Source: Ipomoea triloba (Eukaryota > Streptophyta > Magnoliopsida > Solanales > Convolvulaceae). From it: 64,000 nt of DNA. The notes beneath the pieces were generated by a model. It was not told where the DNA came from. It made no database searches and saw only the letters and a program-made list of their open reading frames with translations. The DNA lies in NCBI RefSeq assembly GCF_003576645.1, contig NC_044924.1:920386-984385 (forward strand), given 5' to 3'. Numbering within the stretch: the stretch's first letter is position 1; every line of letters begins with the position of its first letter. Of the stretch, positions 1-10,635 are shown piece by piece. A program made the position numbers and the translations under genes.

Positions 1-508
1 TTGTGCCCCCCCCCCCCCTCCTTCCCCCTTCCCCTTATATCCTACCTTAAACTCCTGAAATCCATATGAAACACTCAATCCAACCCTGTGGGGGCAATTT
101 CCCAAAACAGATTTCATAAATCTCAAAAATACCCATACATAGGAAGCCGAAGATCTATGAAAATTGTTAAATTCTAGTAGGTGGTAATGGAAAAATATGC
201 TTATGTAGGAAGCCAAAGTGCCGTATTCTAAGATTTTAAGTTGATGTTATTTCTTATTTAACGTGGCATATACACTTGGTTATGGAAAATATGCTTATAG
301 AGGAAGCCAAAATGCAAAATTTTAGGATGCATATACTTGTTACTCCCACAAACTTCTTTTCAAGACTGGCAGAATTATGTGACTAATTAATGCATCCCGT
401 TAACTTTGAATATTGAAAAGCAAGAAGTTATAGGATTCGTAGACTCTATTTATTCCCCGCATCTTAACTTAACCGGTTCTTCCTAATTTTTCTTTTCTGA
501 ATGGTCAG
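1..508. other. Intron of the LRR-RLK gene (partial)
   Basis: This AT-rich sequence precedes the splice acceptor at 507-508 and has no open kinase frame, so it is read as intron. A C-rich run sits at 7-18. A short motif, roughly ATATGCTTAT followed by AGGAAGCCAAA, occurs near 196-217 and again near 290-312, with a weaker version near 135. No other feature was seen. Confidence 0.5.
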
Positions 509-1116
509 GATCACATTCGACAACATGTACCTATGATGTGTATTGTTTTGGGAAAGTCCTGCTTGAACTGGTAACTGGCAGGCTAGGTTTCAGCGCATCA
601 GATGATTCGAGTATGAAGGAATGGTTGGACCGGACATTGCCATACATCAGTATATACGATAAAGAGTTGGTGACGAAAATTGTGGATCCTTCTCTGATAA
701 TAGACGAGGATCTATTGGAGGAAGTATGGGCAATGGCTATCGTCGCCAGATCTTGCCTCAATCCCAAACCTTCGAGGCGGCCTTTAATGAGATATATCCT
801 TAAAGCTTTGGAAAATCCGTTGAAGGTTGTAAGGGAAGACCACACGGGGTCAGCGAGGCTTAAAGCAACCTCGTCTAGAGGGTCGTGGAATGCGGCTCTG
901 TTTGGCAGCTGGCGGCAGAGCTCTTCGGATGTGGCAGCGGTACCAGTAGTCCCGAAGGCGGAAGGGACGAGTGGGTTCAAACACTCGGGAACTTCGGGCT
1001 CACAGGGAAGCGGTCAAATTGGCGAGGGAGGTAATTCGTCTTCAACGAGGCGGTCTAAGGAGATATTCCCCGAACCGATGGACGTGCAGGATGTAGTGGT
1101 GAGACCAACCGAATGA
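509..1116 (+). CDS. LRR receptor-like kinase, C-terminal exon (partial)
   Basis: This is the last coding exon of a leucine-rich-repeat receptor-like protein kinase; the rest lies before the window. A pyrimidine-rich tract and AG at 507-508 mark the splice acceptor, with a phase-1 intron upstream. The exon opens in kinase subdomain VIII-IX: SHSTTCTYDVYCFGKVLLEL followed by VTG, where cytosolic kinases usually have DVYSFG. It continues through the C-lobe (VDPSL, EEVWAMAIVARSCLNP, the conserved R of subdomain XI in RRPLM) and ends in a low-complexity Ser/Gly-rich tail. The tail segment GSWNAALFGSWRQSSSD and the ending resemble the At2g16250-type LRR-RLK as remembered. Members of that group often have atypical kinase motifs, so catalytic activity cannot be judged from this piece. 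The stop is TGA at 1114-1116. An internal GTG at 538 opens a long frame but is not a start. Confidence 0.8.
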
Positions 1117-2109
1117 GATTTGATGATTGTCCTCGATTCATTGTTAATAACACAGCAAGCTCCTCATTTTGGGAGCTTAGCTCATTGCTACCCTGTACAT
1201 TCTCGTCTTCAATTTTTGTGGCGCTAAATTTCTAGGGTTTTTTTTGGGGGGAATGCGGAGGGAGGGAGGGAGATTGCTTGTTTTTCTATACATTAACATC
1301 AAATTTTTGTTGGATTCGAAAGGCTTTCATGGGAAAGAAGTAAGACAGCGCAGGGGTAATGGTGTTCTTTATTGGCTGCTGTTCAGCACTGCTATTATGA
1401 TTATTATTATTTTGTTTCTTGTAGTTGATGTTCTTTTACTGCTTCATTCATGGAATGTATATTATAGGAAACAAACAGCAGAAAGATCATATTGGTTTTT
1501 TTTCTTTTTAAATTTCTTGATAGACTGAATTCAGAGAATTGAGATTGGAGATTTTCCCACTGCTTTTTCTTGCTTGTTCCTGTAATCCTGTTTTCAGGTT
1601 GCTTTCCTCTTTCCTTCATCTATCTCTCTGCATTTGTAATTTGCAAGTACCCATAATTTCTTAGGTTTTGTTTATACATAATATATATATATATATATAT
1701 AGAGAACAACCCCTACTGATCTTAGCTGCCCATCAACTTGATTATATTTATAAACATGAGTGATAAATGAAACTCGAGAAAATGAGAGGGATCATATATG
1801 GTTGTGCACTTGTGCTTTCAGTCAAACTTTAAAAAAGAGAAATTGAGATTAGAAGATCTATAGAGTGAATTAATATGTTCTTCATTCCCTTATGGTTGAG
1901 GGTCATTGAAAAAAGAGGGGCTAGTTTTTATAAATGTGTAATATTATATGAACTTTCATTTTTCTCAATAAAAATTAGATTTTTGGTTGGAGTAGATGGT
2001 AGTATTACATGGATTTTCATTTCTTACTCTATTTATCTACTCCAGAAAAATTAAATATTTGGTGGGAATATTATATCTATGCATGTGTTTAAAAATATTC
2101 TGGAAATTA
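1117..2109. other. 3'UTR and intergenic, LRR-RLK to tRNA
   Basis: The first few hundred bases are likely 3'UTR of the kinase gene. A (TA)n microsatellite lies at about 1679-1702. The remaining sequence is AT-rich with no convincing coding frame on either strand. The 94- and 70-codon open frames here lack family resemblance and are judged spurious. Confidence 0.5.
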
Positions 2110-2181
2110 AGGTCCCACCGAGATTTGAACTCGGGTTACTGGATTCAGAGTCCAATGTCCTGACCACTAGACCATGGGACC
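2110..2181 (-). tRNA. tRNA-Gln(CUG): tRNA-Gln (anticodon CUG)
   Basis: The reverse complement folds as a complete cloverleaf of 72 nt. The acceptor stem GGTCCCA pairs with TGGGACC and is followed by discriminator U. The anticodon stem TTGGA/TCCAG holds loop CTCTGAA, giving anticodon CUG (plus-strand CAG at 2146-2148). The T arm has the B-box GAGTTCAAATCTC. No intron is present and CCA is not encoded, as expected for a nuclear tRNA gene. A T5 run on the minus strand at about 2091-2095, 15 nt past the gene, is a typical Pol III terminator. Confidence 0.95.
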
Positions 2182-2755
2182 AACTTGTTAACGATGGTAA
2201 TATAAAATATATATTCTCTAAGGATTGTCTGTTTCAACCATCAAAACTTGTCCCCTTCTGCATTGAGGAGCAGACTGCAACTATAATGAGTTATGATTAA
2301 GAAGAGACTATGCCTCCTTTACATTCTGACAGAGGACCATAAATCTCAGGCCCCTCCCTGTAGTTTTCTGTCTCTGCTCATTCAATGCACCCACTCCCAT
2401 TGGGACTTTACACAACATTTATACGAAGAAAATAGTATTCAAAGTTTTATCTCTCAGAGCATAATAATTCAATGATGTGAGAAGAATTAGGTAAGTCTCA
2501 AAAGCGTTGATAGTCATAGGGTGAGATTTCGATTTCTGCTAGTAATATGGTGTGTGAAGAACTCTTGGAGTTGAAGTTCAACTTCTTTTGGGACGTGACA
2601 CTTTTTTTTTGAGGCTCGGTGCCCACTGCAAGCCACTCAATATGTTGAAGGTGATGCTATGGCCTGATACTAGTCTGTAACATTTGTTGGAAGTATCTGA
2701 GGCACAACTCAACTATTTTTTACAAAAGCATTTTCTATACAGTTATTATAATTTC

Positions 2756-2863
2756 GGTTTACATTTCATGCAAGAAACTACATAGGCCTTCACAACTCAA
2801 CCTTGTCAAGGTTTACATTTCATGCAAGAAACTACATAGGCCTTCACAACTCAACCTTGTCAA
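2756..2863. repeat. 54-bp tandem duplication, two copies
   Basis: The unit starting GGTTTACATTTCATGCAAG at 2756 is repeated head to tail at 2810. No mismatch was noticed between the copies, which implies a recent duplication or an assembly stutter. It lies between the tRNA gene and the SINE-like sequence and contains no gene. Confidence 0.9.
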
Positions 2864-2904
2864 GTTTAGAAGCAACAGTTTTATATAAACACCTTATCGT
2901 CATC

Positions 2905-3060
2905 ATTCCCCCCGGGCATAGGTCAGTAGTCGAAAGCTTGAGCGTGGGTGCAGTGCCCAACAATTACCCAGGTTCGAATCCTCAATGCGGGAGGATCTCA
3001 ACCTGGAAAGAAAAAAAGGAGCAAAGCATTCAAACCTTGCATCACTGAGACACATCCCGC
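2905..3060 (+). mobile_element. SINE-like, tRNA-derived sequence (candidate)
   Basis: The stretch contains an A-box-like segment (GGTCAGTAGTCGAAAGC) and, about 50 nt later, a good B-box GGTTCGAATCC, the spacing of a Pol III internal promoter. The rest does not fold as a tRNA, which suggests the head of a tRNA-derived SINE. No poly(A) tail or target duplication was identified. Confidence 0.4.
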
Positions 3061-3627
3061 AATTTATCTCCTCTCATAATCCCAGGGCAAGGAGGGTGAG
3101 GGGCCTAACTTAAACCTTATAATCGTCGTCGTCTTACTTTTAACCGAGAGAGAAAAAGAAATGGTGTGTGAAATGAAATTTCCATTTACACTCAAACTAT
3201 AACAAAACCCATCTGACTTTTAATCTGCACTTCAGAATGTTCTTTAAAGTATACAAGACAATCATGCCTTCAAAGAGCATAGCAATTCATTATTGGTTCA
3301 AATGCTGTAGTTATGTTTTAGAGTGTTTTAACACTAAAGATGATACCGATTTGTAAGAAATCAAAGCAGACATGGTTTTTGTGGTAGGAAACTTGGCTCC
3401 AAATTGGATCACCAAATCATTGTTTGCTTAATATGGTCAAATTTGTATAGATACAGAATTTACTTTATTGGAAGTATGTCATCGACCTTGCCATCCAGGT
3501 ATAGATGGAACTAGCATGATTGAATTGGAACCCTTTTCCAACCTGTGCAGAATAAGCTGTCAGCAGCCATCAACACAACAAAAAGAGATAAAGGACAAGA
3601 AGAAAAGTGGGAGGGAGGACGTGGTGT

Positions 3628-4989
3628 TTACTTTGAGATGTCTTCAACTGCCTTAACCACTTCCAAAGAGCTCGTCTCGAGTACTTGACCCCCCATAACA
3701 ATCTCATCTAAAATAGCATGCACCTGCAAAATTATTACCGGAGCAATGGAAGCTCAAAGATGAGTCAACAAGGAATCATAACTGTAGCGCCCTGACAGCT
3801 TTTCCGCAAGAATCCGAGGTTTGCTACATCATTCTAGAATTTTCCGGCACTTGTACAAACATCCCATAAGTTGTAGGAATGCTTAGAATATTCTAGAACT
3901 CTATGGAGTCCTATATATATAGATAGTTTTAGAGGATTCTAGAGAAACAATCATAGCCGCAGGATCAATTCGATCTCCACTGTCCATTGAGGAGGTGAGT
4001 TGTGTATAAATACAACTCATGCCAGGTTTAGCCATAGAGCAGTCATCCGTTATGAATATAAGACAACAATGAAGGTGCTATTTCAATAGTTTTATATTCA
4101 GAAAAAAATGTACTAACCTTGTTAAAATTGAATACTACATCAAGTTCACATACATTACTGAAACACTTGTCCAGTGTCTCCACAAAAACTGAAATTTCAA
4201 AATGATACAAAATCTCCAATTAGAAAAAACCTGCAGTACAAAAGCAGTCTAAGCATTACATAAATATACCTTGCATCAGATCTAGCATAGCAAGCTCGTT
4301 CTCTGAGCCATCAAATATGAATATGACATGCAGTGTGGCATAAGTCTTGTATACAAGTCGAGCATCCTGCACATGAGAAACATACATATGTGAAAATTGC
4401 TTAGTGATCACCATAAAATATTTATACATAGAAAATGTAGAGTGAACCGAGAAAGGCATACCGATCCAAACAACGAATCAACCTTAACAAAGTTGCTCAC
4501 GTTCTCAGGTCTACTACATAGGACTGCAATAAGACATCAATCAGCAAAGGAAAATTATTGGAATACGGAGTATATTATAACAAGATCATCTTCCAATAAC
4601 TGAATCATAAATTCATAAATTTAAGGATGGCAATCCTACATTTTCATTCACTGATTCCACTACGCGTTAATCCAATAAAGTTAAATAATATGCAAGATTT
4701 GATTAGGTAGCATTATATCAAGGATTAAGTGTTCACGGAGAAGGTCACAACTTCATTTCTATTTAAGTCAGAACAAATGAAAGCAAACCTGCATAGATTT
4801 TCCGAATCAGTTCCTGCTGCTTCTCCATTGGCTAACCTTTGCAAAATTTCAAGCCACACTCAAACACATTGATATTAATGAAAGAGGAAGAAAATTATCT
4901 TTAGGTTCAAAGTCACCGACCTGATGTTCATAGAATTTGATGAGTCGAGGTTTGCCTTTATCATTCATCATTATCACCGCTCGCATCAT
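3628..4989 (-). CDS. AP3S: AP-3 complex subunit sigma
   Basis: This encodes the small (sigma) chain of the AP-3 adaptor, which in plants acts in traffic from the Golgi/endosome to the vacuole. Six minus-strand exons join in frame: 4921-4989, 4789-4831, 4462-4523, 4270-4366, 4118-4188 and 3628-3723, with GT-AG introns. The product is 145 aa. It shows MEKQQELIRKIYA, VLCSRPENVSNFV, SLFG, LVYKTYATLHVIFIFDGSEN, ELAMLDLMQ, VFVETLDKCF, VCELDVVFN and HAILDEIVMGGQVLETSS, the clathrin-adaptor small-chain signature in order. The start was taken at the first of two adjacent ATG codons (4987-4989), giving MMRAVIMMNDKGKPRLIKFY. The protein stops after EDISK, about 20 residues shorter than the usual AP-3 sigma of about 166 aa, so the C-terminal tail is missing. 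Confidence 0.9.
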
Positions 4990-5680
4990 CTCCTATCAGT
5001 TCTAGATTGTTGTCGAAAACTTTTTGGACACCGTTTAGCAGCTGCTTCTGTGTAAACTCACTAACCTTAGACTAACCGAGTGAGATCAACTACACACAAG
5101 AGTAAGGCTTTTCATCTAATTTAGTTTAACCTAGGCCCTAGCGGCAAATAGAGCCTACGGATTCAGACATACTGGGTATAAAATCAAGTCAGATTGAGAG
5201 CGATGGATTCTTTAGCAATTGGGTTCCAACAGAAATCATACCCCAAATGAAATTCATAACGACACAAAAGCAACCATTTTCACAGCTCCTTCTACTCAGT
5301 AGAGAAGAAGGGGCAGAACCACTGGAAGGATACTAATAAACGAATCAAGAAAATATAAAATCATCTAATATATCGTAATAAACACGGAGAAACAAATTTG
5401 AATCAAATAAACTAAACAAATTTGAATCAAATAAACTAAACAAATTTGAATCAAATAAACTGCAACTGAAGAAACTAATTACACGGTTTCAATACAAATT
5501 ACCGATTCAACGAAGGAGAAGGGAATTGGATTAGTTCAAAGTGCTACTGGAAAAACAAGCTGGGTTCAGATTCGGATCATCTCAGTATTCCGAAATTTTG
5601 AGTATTTGAATGCCGGCTGGAGCGTTCCGACTTCCGGCAAATTGGTGAAGCCACGTATAAAGCCGAAGGATATAAACAAA
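4990..5680. other. AP-3 sigma 5' region and upstream DNA
   Basis: This stretch lies upstream of the AP-3 sigma start and probably holds its 5'UTR, possibly with an intron, and promoter. A short repeat of ACAAATTTGAATCAAATAA occurs three times near 5392-5460. No coding frame was recognised. Confidence 0.4.
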
Positions 5681-5682
5681 GC

Positions 5683-6043
5683 AAAAAAGTGTCAAATAGA
5701 CCACTGAACTTATAACTTTTGTGCAATTGGACCATTGAATTTAAAAAGTGTGCAATTCAACCATAAGTAAAATTTGTGCAATTGAACCATTTTTACAAAA
5801 ATTTTCTGGTAAAATCCAATTATATTAGTAACATATATGTATTAAAAGTGGCATTTTCTTCTACCATACTAGTTGGGAGTCAATATTGAAATGTTTTTAA
5901 CTCAATTTGAACTAAAAATTTTTGTAAAAATGGTCCAATTGCATGAATTTTGCTTGTTTGATGGTTGAATTGCACACTTTTTAAGTTCAATGGTCCAATT
6001 GCACAAAAGCGATAAGTTCAGTGACCTATTTGACACTTTTTCC
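5683..6043. mobile_element. MITE-like inverted-repeat element
   Basis: The left end AAAAAGTGTCAAATAG and the following CCACTGAACTTAT and GTGCAATTGGACCATTGAA are mirrored at the right end. Together they give imperfect arms of about 100-150 bp around a unique AT-rich centre. There is no coding capacity. A shared AACAAA flanks both ends at slightly different offsets, so the target duplication is unclear and the superfamily unassigned. It sits just upstream of the AP-3 sigma gene. The phrasing of its ends (GTGTCAAATAG) resembles that of the fold-back element at 44.6 kb (GGGTCAAATAGG), but no full relation is claimed. Confidence 0.75.
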
Positions 6044-6271
6044 AACAAATAATATTCCGTAATAATATAGAGAGAGAGAAATTAGTTTAGTTTTTTTTAT
6101 AAAAAAAAACGAAATTAGGTTTTGATTAGCAACAAATCATTTTTCCCCATTATTACCCCGCATTTATTGAATTATTGTGGTATTAGCACGAAAAATTATC
6201 GTTTTGGACTTTTGGTATTAAAACTAGGGAAATAAGTAAAATAGAAGCTCGAACTTTAGTTGAAAAATCAA

Positions 6272-6824
6272 GAGTAAATACCAGTGGAGGTCCCCCGACT
6301 TTGATACCATCATCACTTTTAGTCTTCAACTTCTAAATTAACCACTTTTAGTCCTCCGATTTTGATGGCACCGCCATTTTTAGTTCTCAACTTTTAAATC
6401 AACCACTTTTAGTACTCTTACTTTTTGTTTCTAGCCACTTATGATCTTTCCTTTACATTTGGACATCTAATGTCATTTTCTCAATGGCAATTCAGTCATT
6501 TCATAATTAATGTATTAAGTATTATGTTTCCTCATCAGAATAATTGAAGAAATCATATTCTCCACTCTTCTTTATTAACACTAAGTTTTGGACCAAATGA
6601 CTGAATTGCCCTTGAAAAAATGATATTAGATGTCCAATTGTAAAGGAAAGACCATAGGTGGCTATAAACAAAAAGTAAGAGGACTAAAATTGGTTGATTT
6701 AAAAGTTGAGGACTAAAAGTGGCAGTGCCATCAAAGTCTGAGTACTAAAAGTGGTTGATTTAAAAGTTGATAACTAAAAGTGGCGGTGCCATCAAAGTCG
6801 GAGGATCTCCACTGGTATTTACTC
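6272..6824. mobile_element. Mutator-like MITE with 9-bp target duplication
   Basis: The 553-bp element begins GAGTAAATACCAGTGGAG and ends with its reverse complement. The terminal repeats match over 34 bp with two mismatches. A perfect 9-bp direct repeat AAAAATCAA flanks it (6263-6271 and 6825-6833). Nine-base target duplications are typical of Mutator-like elements. The arms contain several internal copies of a motif like ACTTTTAGTCCTCCGACTTTGATG in both orientations. No transposase frame is present, so it is non-autonomous. Confidence 0.9.
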
Positions 6825-6833
6825 AAAAATCAA

Positions 6834-7815
6834 TTATCCCTCTAAATTTTTAAAAGGTACAATCACACTCATCTAACAATTTATTTTGATGTAGTGAAAC
6901 TCAAAAACCGATTAATTACCTACTATTACATGTTATTAGGGTTCCCGCCAGTCTCGGATAAAATTTTAGGTAAAAAAGTGATCGGCGAAAGGTCGGCGGT
7001 CATAGAGAAGGAGGCCATGGTCGCCTTCTCCATAGAGAAGGCTGAAGAACGCAACTACTATGTGATCATTTTCTCATAAAATTATTAGATCATTTTTTAA
7101 TTTAAACCGTGACTATTAATTTAATTTTACAAGTATTGTTATATCATCTTTAATTTAACTTCAGAATTATTAATTTGGTCAACTTAAATCTACGACTATA
7201 CAATTAGTATTATTCTTGATCCATCCAACCAAATGTCACCATAAACATACACATGACTTGAAAGTCGCATATGAACAAAGTTAGAGTTAATTCTAGCAAA
7301 TTCGCCAAGGTCAATATGTTCATAGAAGTGATAGAACTAAGATTCAAATTCACCCCATCATTTATGTGGAAGTGTAAATCGGGACAACGGGTGCCATTAG
7401 ACCACAAGGTATTGGGCTGGTAAAATATGAATATAAATGTATCCAAATTGGTAAAATACTATGCATTAAATTGTTAAGTATAGTAAAAAAAATTATATTA
7501 AATTTACCTTAAAACAAATTATTGTAAATCAATTCCGTATTAATATTAAAGTGTGCAGGACCCAAAATGAGATGGGCCTTTTCGATCCAAATTAGCCACA
7601 ACGCAGAAAAAGGGCCATCATTTTCTAGCTATCCTACACGTGTCGCCTAGAAATTCACAGAGAATCGAAATTCATGCAGCAAACGCGCGCAGGTATGGAG
7701 CATCAGTTGATCGAAACATCGCAACAAGCACTCAACGATCATCTACAAGAAGGAGGAAATTGTATACGGATCGGAAGTATTTGAATGTAGAGAGGTTTGT
7801 GCAGTTTCGGTTGCC
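6834..7815. other. Intergenic and 5' region of the CAP gene
   Basis: No gene was recognised in 6834-7600. A short stretch near 6990-7050 contains GGTCGCCTTCTCCATAGAGA and neighbouring inverted GAGAAGGAGGCCATGG, faintly like the interior of the fold-back element at 44.6 kb, but too short to assign. About 7600-7815 is less AT-rich and is the likely promoter and 5'UTR of the CAP gene. Confidence 0.4.
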
Positions 7816-10635
7816 ATGGAAACCAAGTTAGTAGAGCGGTTGGAATCAGTGGCGGACCGTCTGGAGGCGCTGTGTTCCGGCGGATTCCAGGCGTCGAGGT
7901 CGCTGAATGTAGACGGATATGCAGCTACGGATCCGTCGATAGTTGTATTCGACGGTCTGATTTCACAGTACATCTGGGCGATTACCAGCGCGGCGGAGAA
8001 GATTGGAGGACAAGTTTTGGATGCATCCATGATCTTAGAGGAAGCATTTTTTTGTTGAAAAGCAACTTCTGATCAAAGTCAAGGAAACTCAGGTTAATTT
8101 ATTCTAATTAAATCCATAGATCAACTTGTTGTTCCATACTCGGTGGAAATTTTTGAATTAATTTGAAAATCGCAGTTCCTCCATTTCATTTTACATGTTG
8201 AGATTATGTTATGTGTCCTGTTCAATTATCGATTAATTTTGTTAGATCTTACACTCACATTATGTATGGATTACCTAGAAACCCGATATGAAAAGTATGC
8301 CAGAATTTTTGAAGCCCTTGAACGAAGTAATTATGAAGGCTTCATCAATGACAGAGGGGAGTAAATCTGATTTCTCCAACCACTTGAAGGCCACAGCTGA
8401 AAGTCTAATAGCCCTGGCATGGATTGCTTACACAGGAAAAGAGTGCGGTGAGACACATCCAAGCTTTGTATCTCACTTGTTAATAAGTATGTATATGCAA
8501 ACTGGTTACTTATGTCACAGTTGTTCATAGGTATGAGCATGCCCACTGCCCATGTGGAAGAAAGCTGACAGACAGCTGAATTTTACTCCAACAAGGTACA
8601 ATGGTTTAGACATTTTGTATTCTATAACTTTTTTTTTTTTTTTGGGTGCCAATTTTAGTTCTTAACTGGGATTGAATTTGGCAAAAAATTGAAATCAAGG
8701 ATATTATTAGGTCAAATTAAAAAAAATAGGACTAAATGGGGAAATGCAAAACTTGGGTATTTTATTGATGCTTTACATGATCATCATTTTGGCCAACTAC
8801 TTTTTCAGAGTGAGATGAAGCCATTTCTATTTCTAATTCCTGAACCAATTTTCATTGCATCATAGATTCTTGTGGACTATAAAAACAATGATCCCAATCA
8901 CATTGAGTGGGCAAAAGCTTTGAAGGAGCTTTATGTACCTGGCTTGAGAGATTATGTGAAAAGTCACTACCCATTGGGTCCTGTATGGAATGCTACAGGG
9001 AAGCATTTTGTATCTGCACCTCCAGCTCCATCTTCACTTTTCACGTCTGGATCTCATCAGTCTTCATCAACAAATTCAAAGGGAATGTCTGCTGTTTTTG
9101 CAGAAATAAATTCTGGAAAGCCGGTAACATCCGGTAATTTTTGTTCTTGACAGCTTCTTTTTTATTTGATCTCAGTTTTATGTTGTAATCTTTGTTTTCT
9201 TTCTAGTCTAGGTTTGAGAAAGGTAACAGATGATATGAAATCAAAGAACCGGGCAGATAGAAGTAGCATTGTTGGAGATACTAGGAAGAAAGGCTCTGCT
9301 AAGTCAGCATTTTCCTCTAAAGCAGGAAATCCAAAACTAGAGCTCCAAATGGGTCGCAAGTAAGCACCTACATTTCCTGATTAATACGTGTTTGATCATT
9401 ATGAAATTTGTGAAATGTGTTTCTTGCAGATGGGTGGTTGAGTATCAAATTGACGAGAAGAATTTGGTTATTGATGATTGTGATCCCAAGCAGTCTGTAT
9501 ATGTCTTTGGGTGCAAAGGTTCTGTTCTGCAGATCCAAGGTAACTTTTGCTTCTGGCAAAGTAAAGTCTGATCTAGTGTCAGCTCGGTCATAAACTGCAG
9601 AATAATTCTTTGTTTTTTTGAGCAATAACTTTGAAAGAGCTAACTTGTGTCAAACGATGATATTTTGCAGGAAAAGTAAATAACATAACCCTTGATAAAT
9701 GCAGTAAGATGGGTGTTTTATTCACAGTGAGTGAGAAACTTTTTGAACATGGAACATGTCCTTTGAATATGAAAAATTAATGGGCTAATTCAAAAACTTC
9801 ACAGGATGTTGTGGCAGCTTTTGAGCTTGTTAATTGCAAAGGTATAGAGGTGCAATGTCAGGTATTTTGCTTTTACTCTACTGAAAAGAGCTTTACTATT
9901 CTATTCCATTGCCATTGACATTGAGAGTTCAGAAGTTAGTATCTGTTCTTCCTCCTTGTTTGTGTTATGGGACATGGGTTTATATTTCTTTTGTTCTACA
10001 TTGGTTCTTTAGGGTATTGCACCAACAATTTCAGTGGATAATACATCTGGGGTCCAGTTATACTTGAGTAAAAATTCTTTGGAGGCTTCTATTACAACAG
10101 CTGAGTCTACTGAAATCAACGTTTCAGTGCCTGCTAAAGAAGGGCTTGATTATGATTGGGTATGCTTCTCCTTCCTAGTATACCAAACCTATAAATCCAT
10201 GTTTAATGCAATATTTTCTACCCTTATTTCAAAAAGAAAAAGATAATTTCCATCAATTTTAATATTTTCTTTATTGAAGTGTTAGGCAATCCTACCCATT
10301 TTAATCTTTATTTCTTTGTTGAAGACTTGAAGCATTAACCAATGAATCAAAAATAAGTATTATGTGCCAAAACTATACATAATCTGATGTGATATGCTTG
10401 AGACACTTATTAATTTCATGGTTTTAGCTGCTACAGCTTAAACCATTAAGCGAAAAAGAGACCAAATAAGTTGCAGGGTTGCTACAAATAGTTAAAATGA
10501 AAACATTTATATATTGAGAATTTTGTAATTTATGTATATATGCAGGAGGAGCATGCATTGCCGCAGCAGTTTGCTCATGTGTACAAGGATGGGCAATTTG
10601 AAACTGTTCCAGTCACCCACTCCAGTGGTGGTTAA
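7816..10635 (+). pseudogene. CAP1: Cyclase-associated protein gene with two disabling lesions
   Basis: The plant CAP family binds actin monomers and promotes nucleotide exchange and filament turnover. Ten exons are recognisable: 7816-8092, 8279-8447, 8531-8595, 8866-9133, 9212-9359, 9430-9539, 9671-9726, 9805-9861, 10013-10159 and 10546-10635. Spliced, they would give about 461 aa. The order is N-terminal helical domain (KLVERLESVADRLEAL, FLKPLNEVIMKASSMTEG, WAKALKELYVPGLRDYVKSH), a Pro/Ser-rich linker, GLRKVTDDMKSKNRADRS, then the beta-helix CARP domain (LELQMGRKWVVEYQ, GKVNNITLDKCSKMG, DVVAAFELVNCKGIEVQCQ) ending in ETVPVTHSSGG. Two lesions break it. A run of seven T at 8047-8053, where six are needed, shifts the frame to a stop at 8056-8058. 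In exon 3 the conserved Trp codon after HVEES reads TGA at 8566-8568. Splice sites and all later exons are intact, so this is either a young pseudogene or a gene with two sequence errors. Confidence 0.85.

Larger units (their letters stand above)
2182..3627. other. Intergenic, tRNA to AP-3 sigma 3' end
   Basis: No gene was recognised. The region holds a 54-bp tandem duplication (2756-2863) and a tRNA-like SINE candidate (about 2905-3060), listed separately. The part nearest 3627 should contain the 3'UTR of the minus-strand AP-3 sigma gene. Confidence 0.5.

Noticed and set aside
531..980. 149-codon open frame on the minus strand opposite the kinase exon
   Set aside because: It overlaps a clearly recognisable kinase C-lobe on the plus strand and has no family resemblance; a shadow frame.
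1244..1528. 94-codon frame downstream of the kinase stop
   Set aside because: It lies in the probable 3'UTR, is low-complexity (poly-F/L/I) and resembles no family.
2079..2300. 73-codon frame over the tRNA gene
   Set aside because: It is the antisense translation of tRNA-Gln.
3780..4040. Possible solo LTR or MITE inside AP-3 sigma intron 5 (begins TGTAGCGCCCTGAC)
   Set aside because: The start resembles some plant LTRs and a TATA-like sequence is present, but no matching end or target duplication was found.
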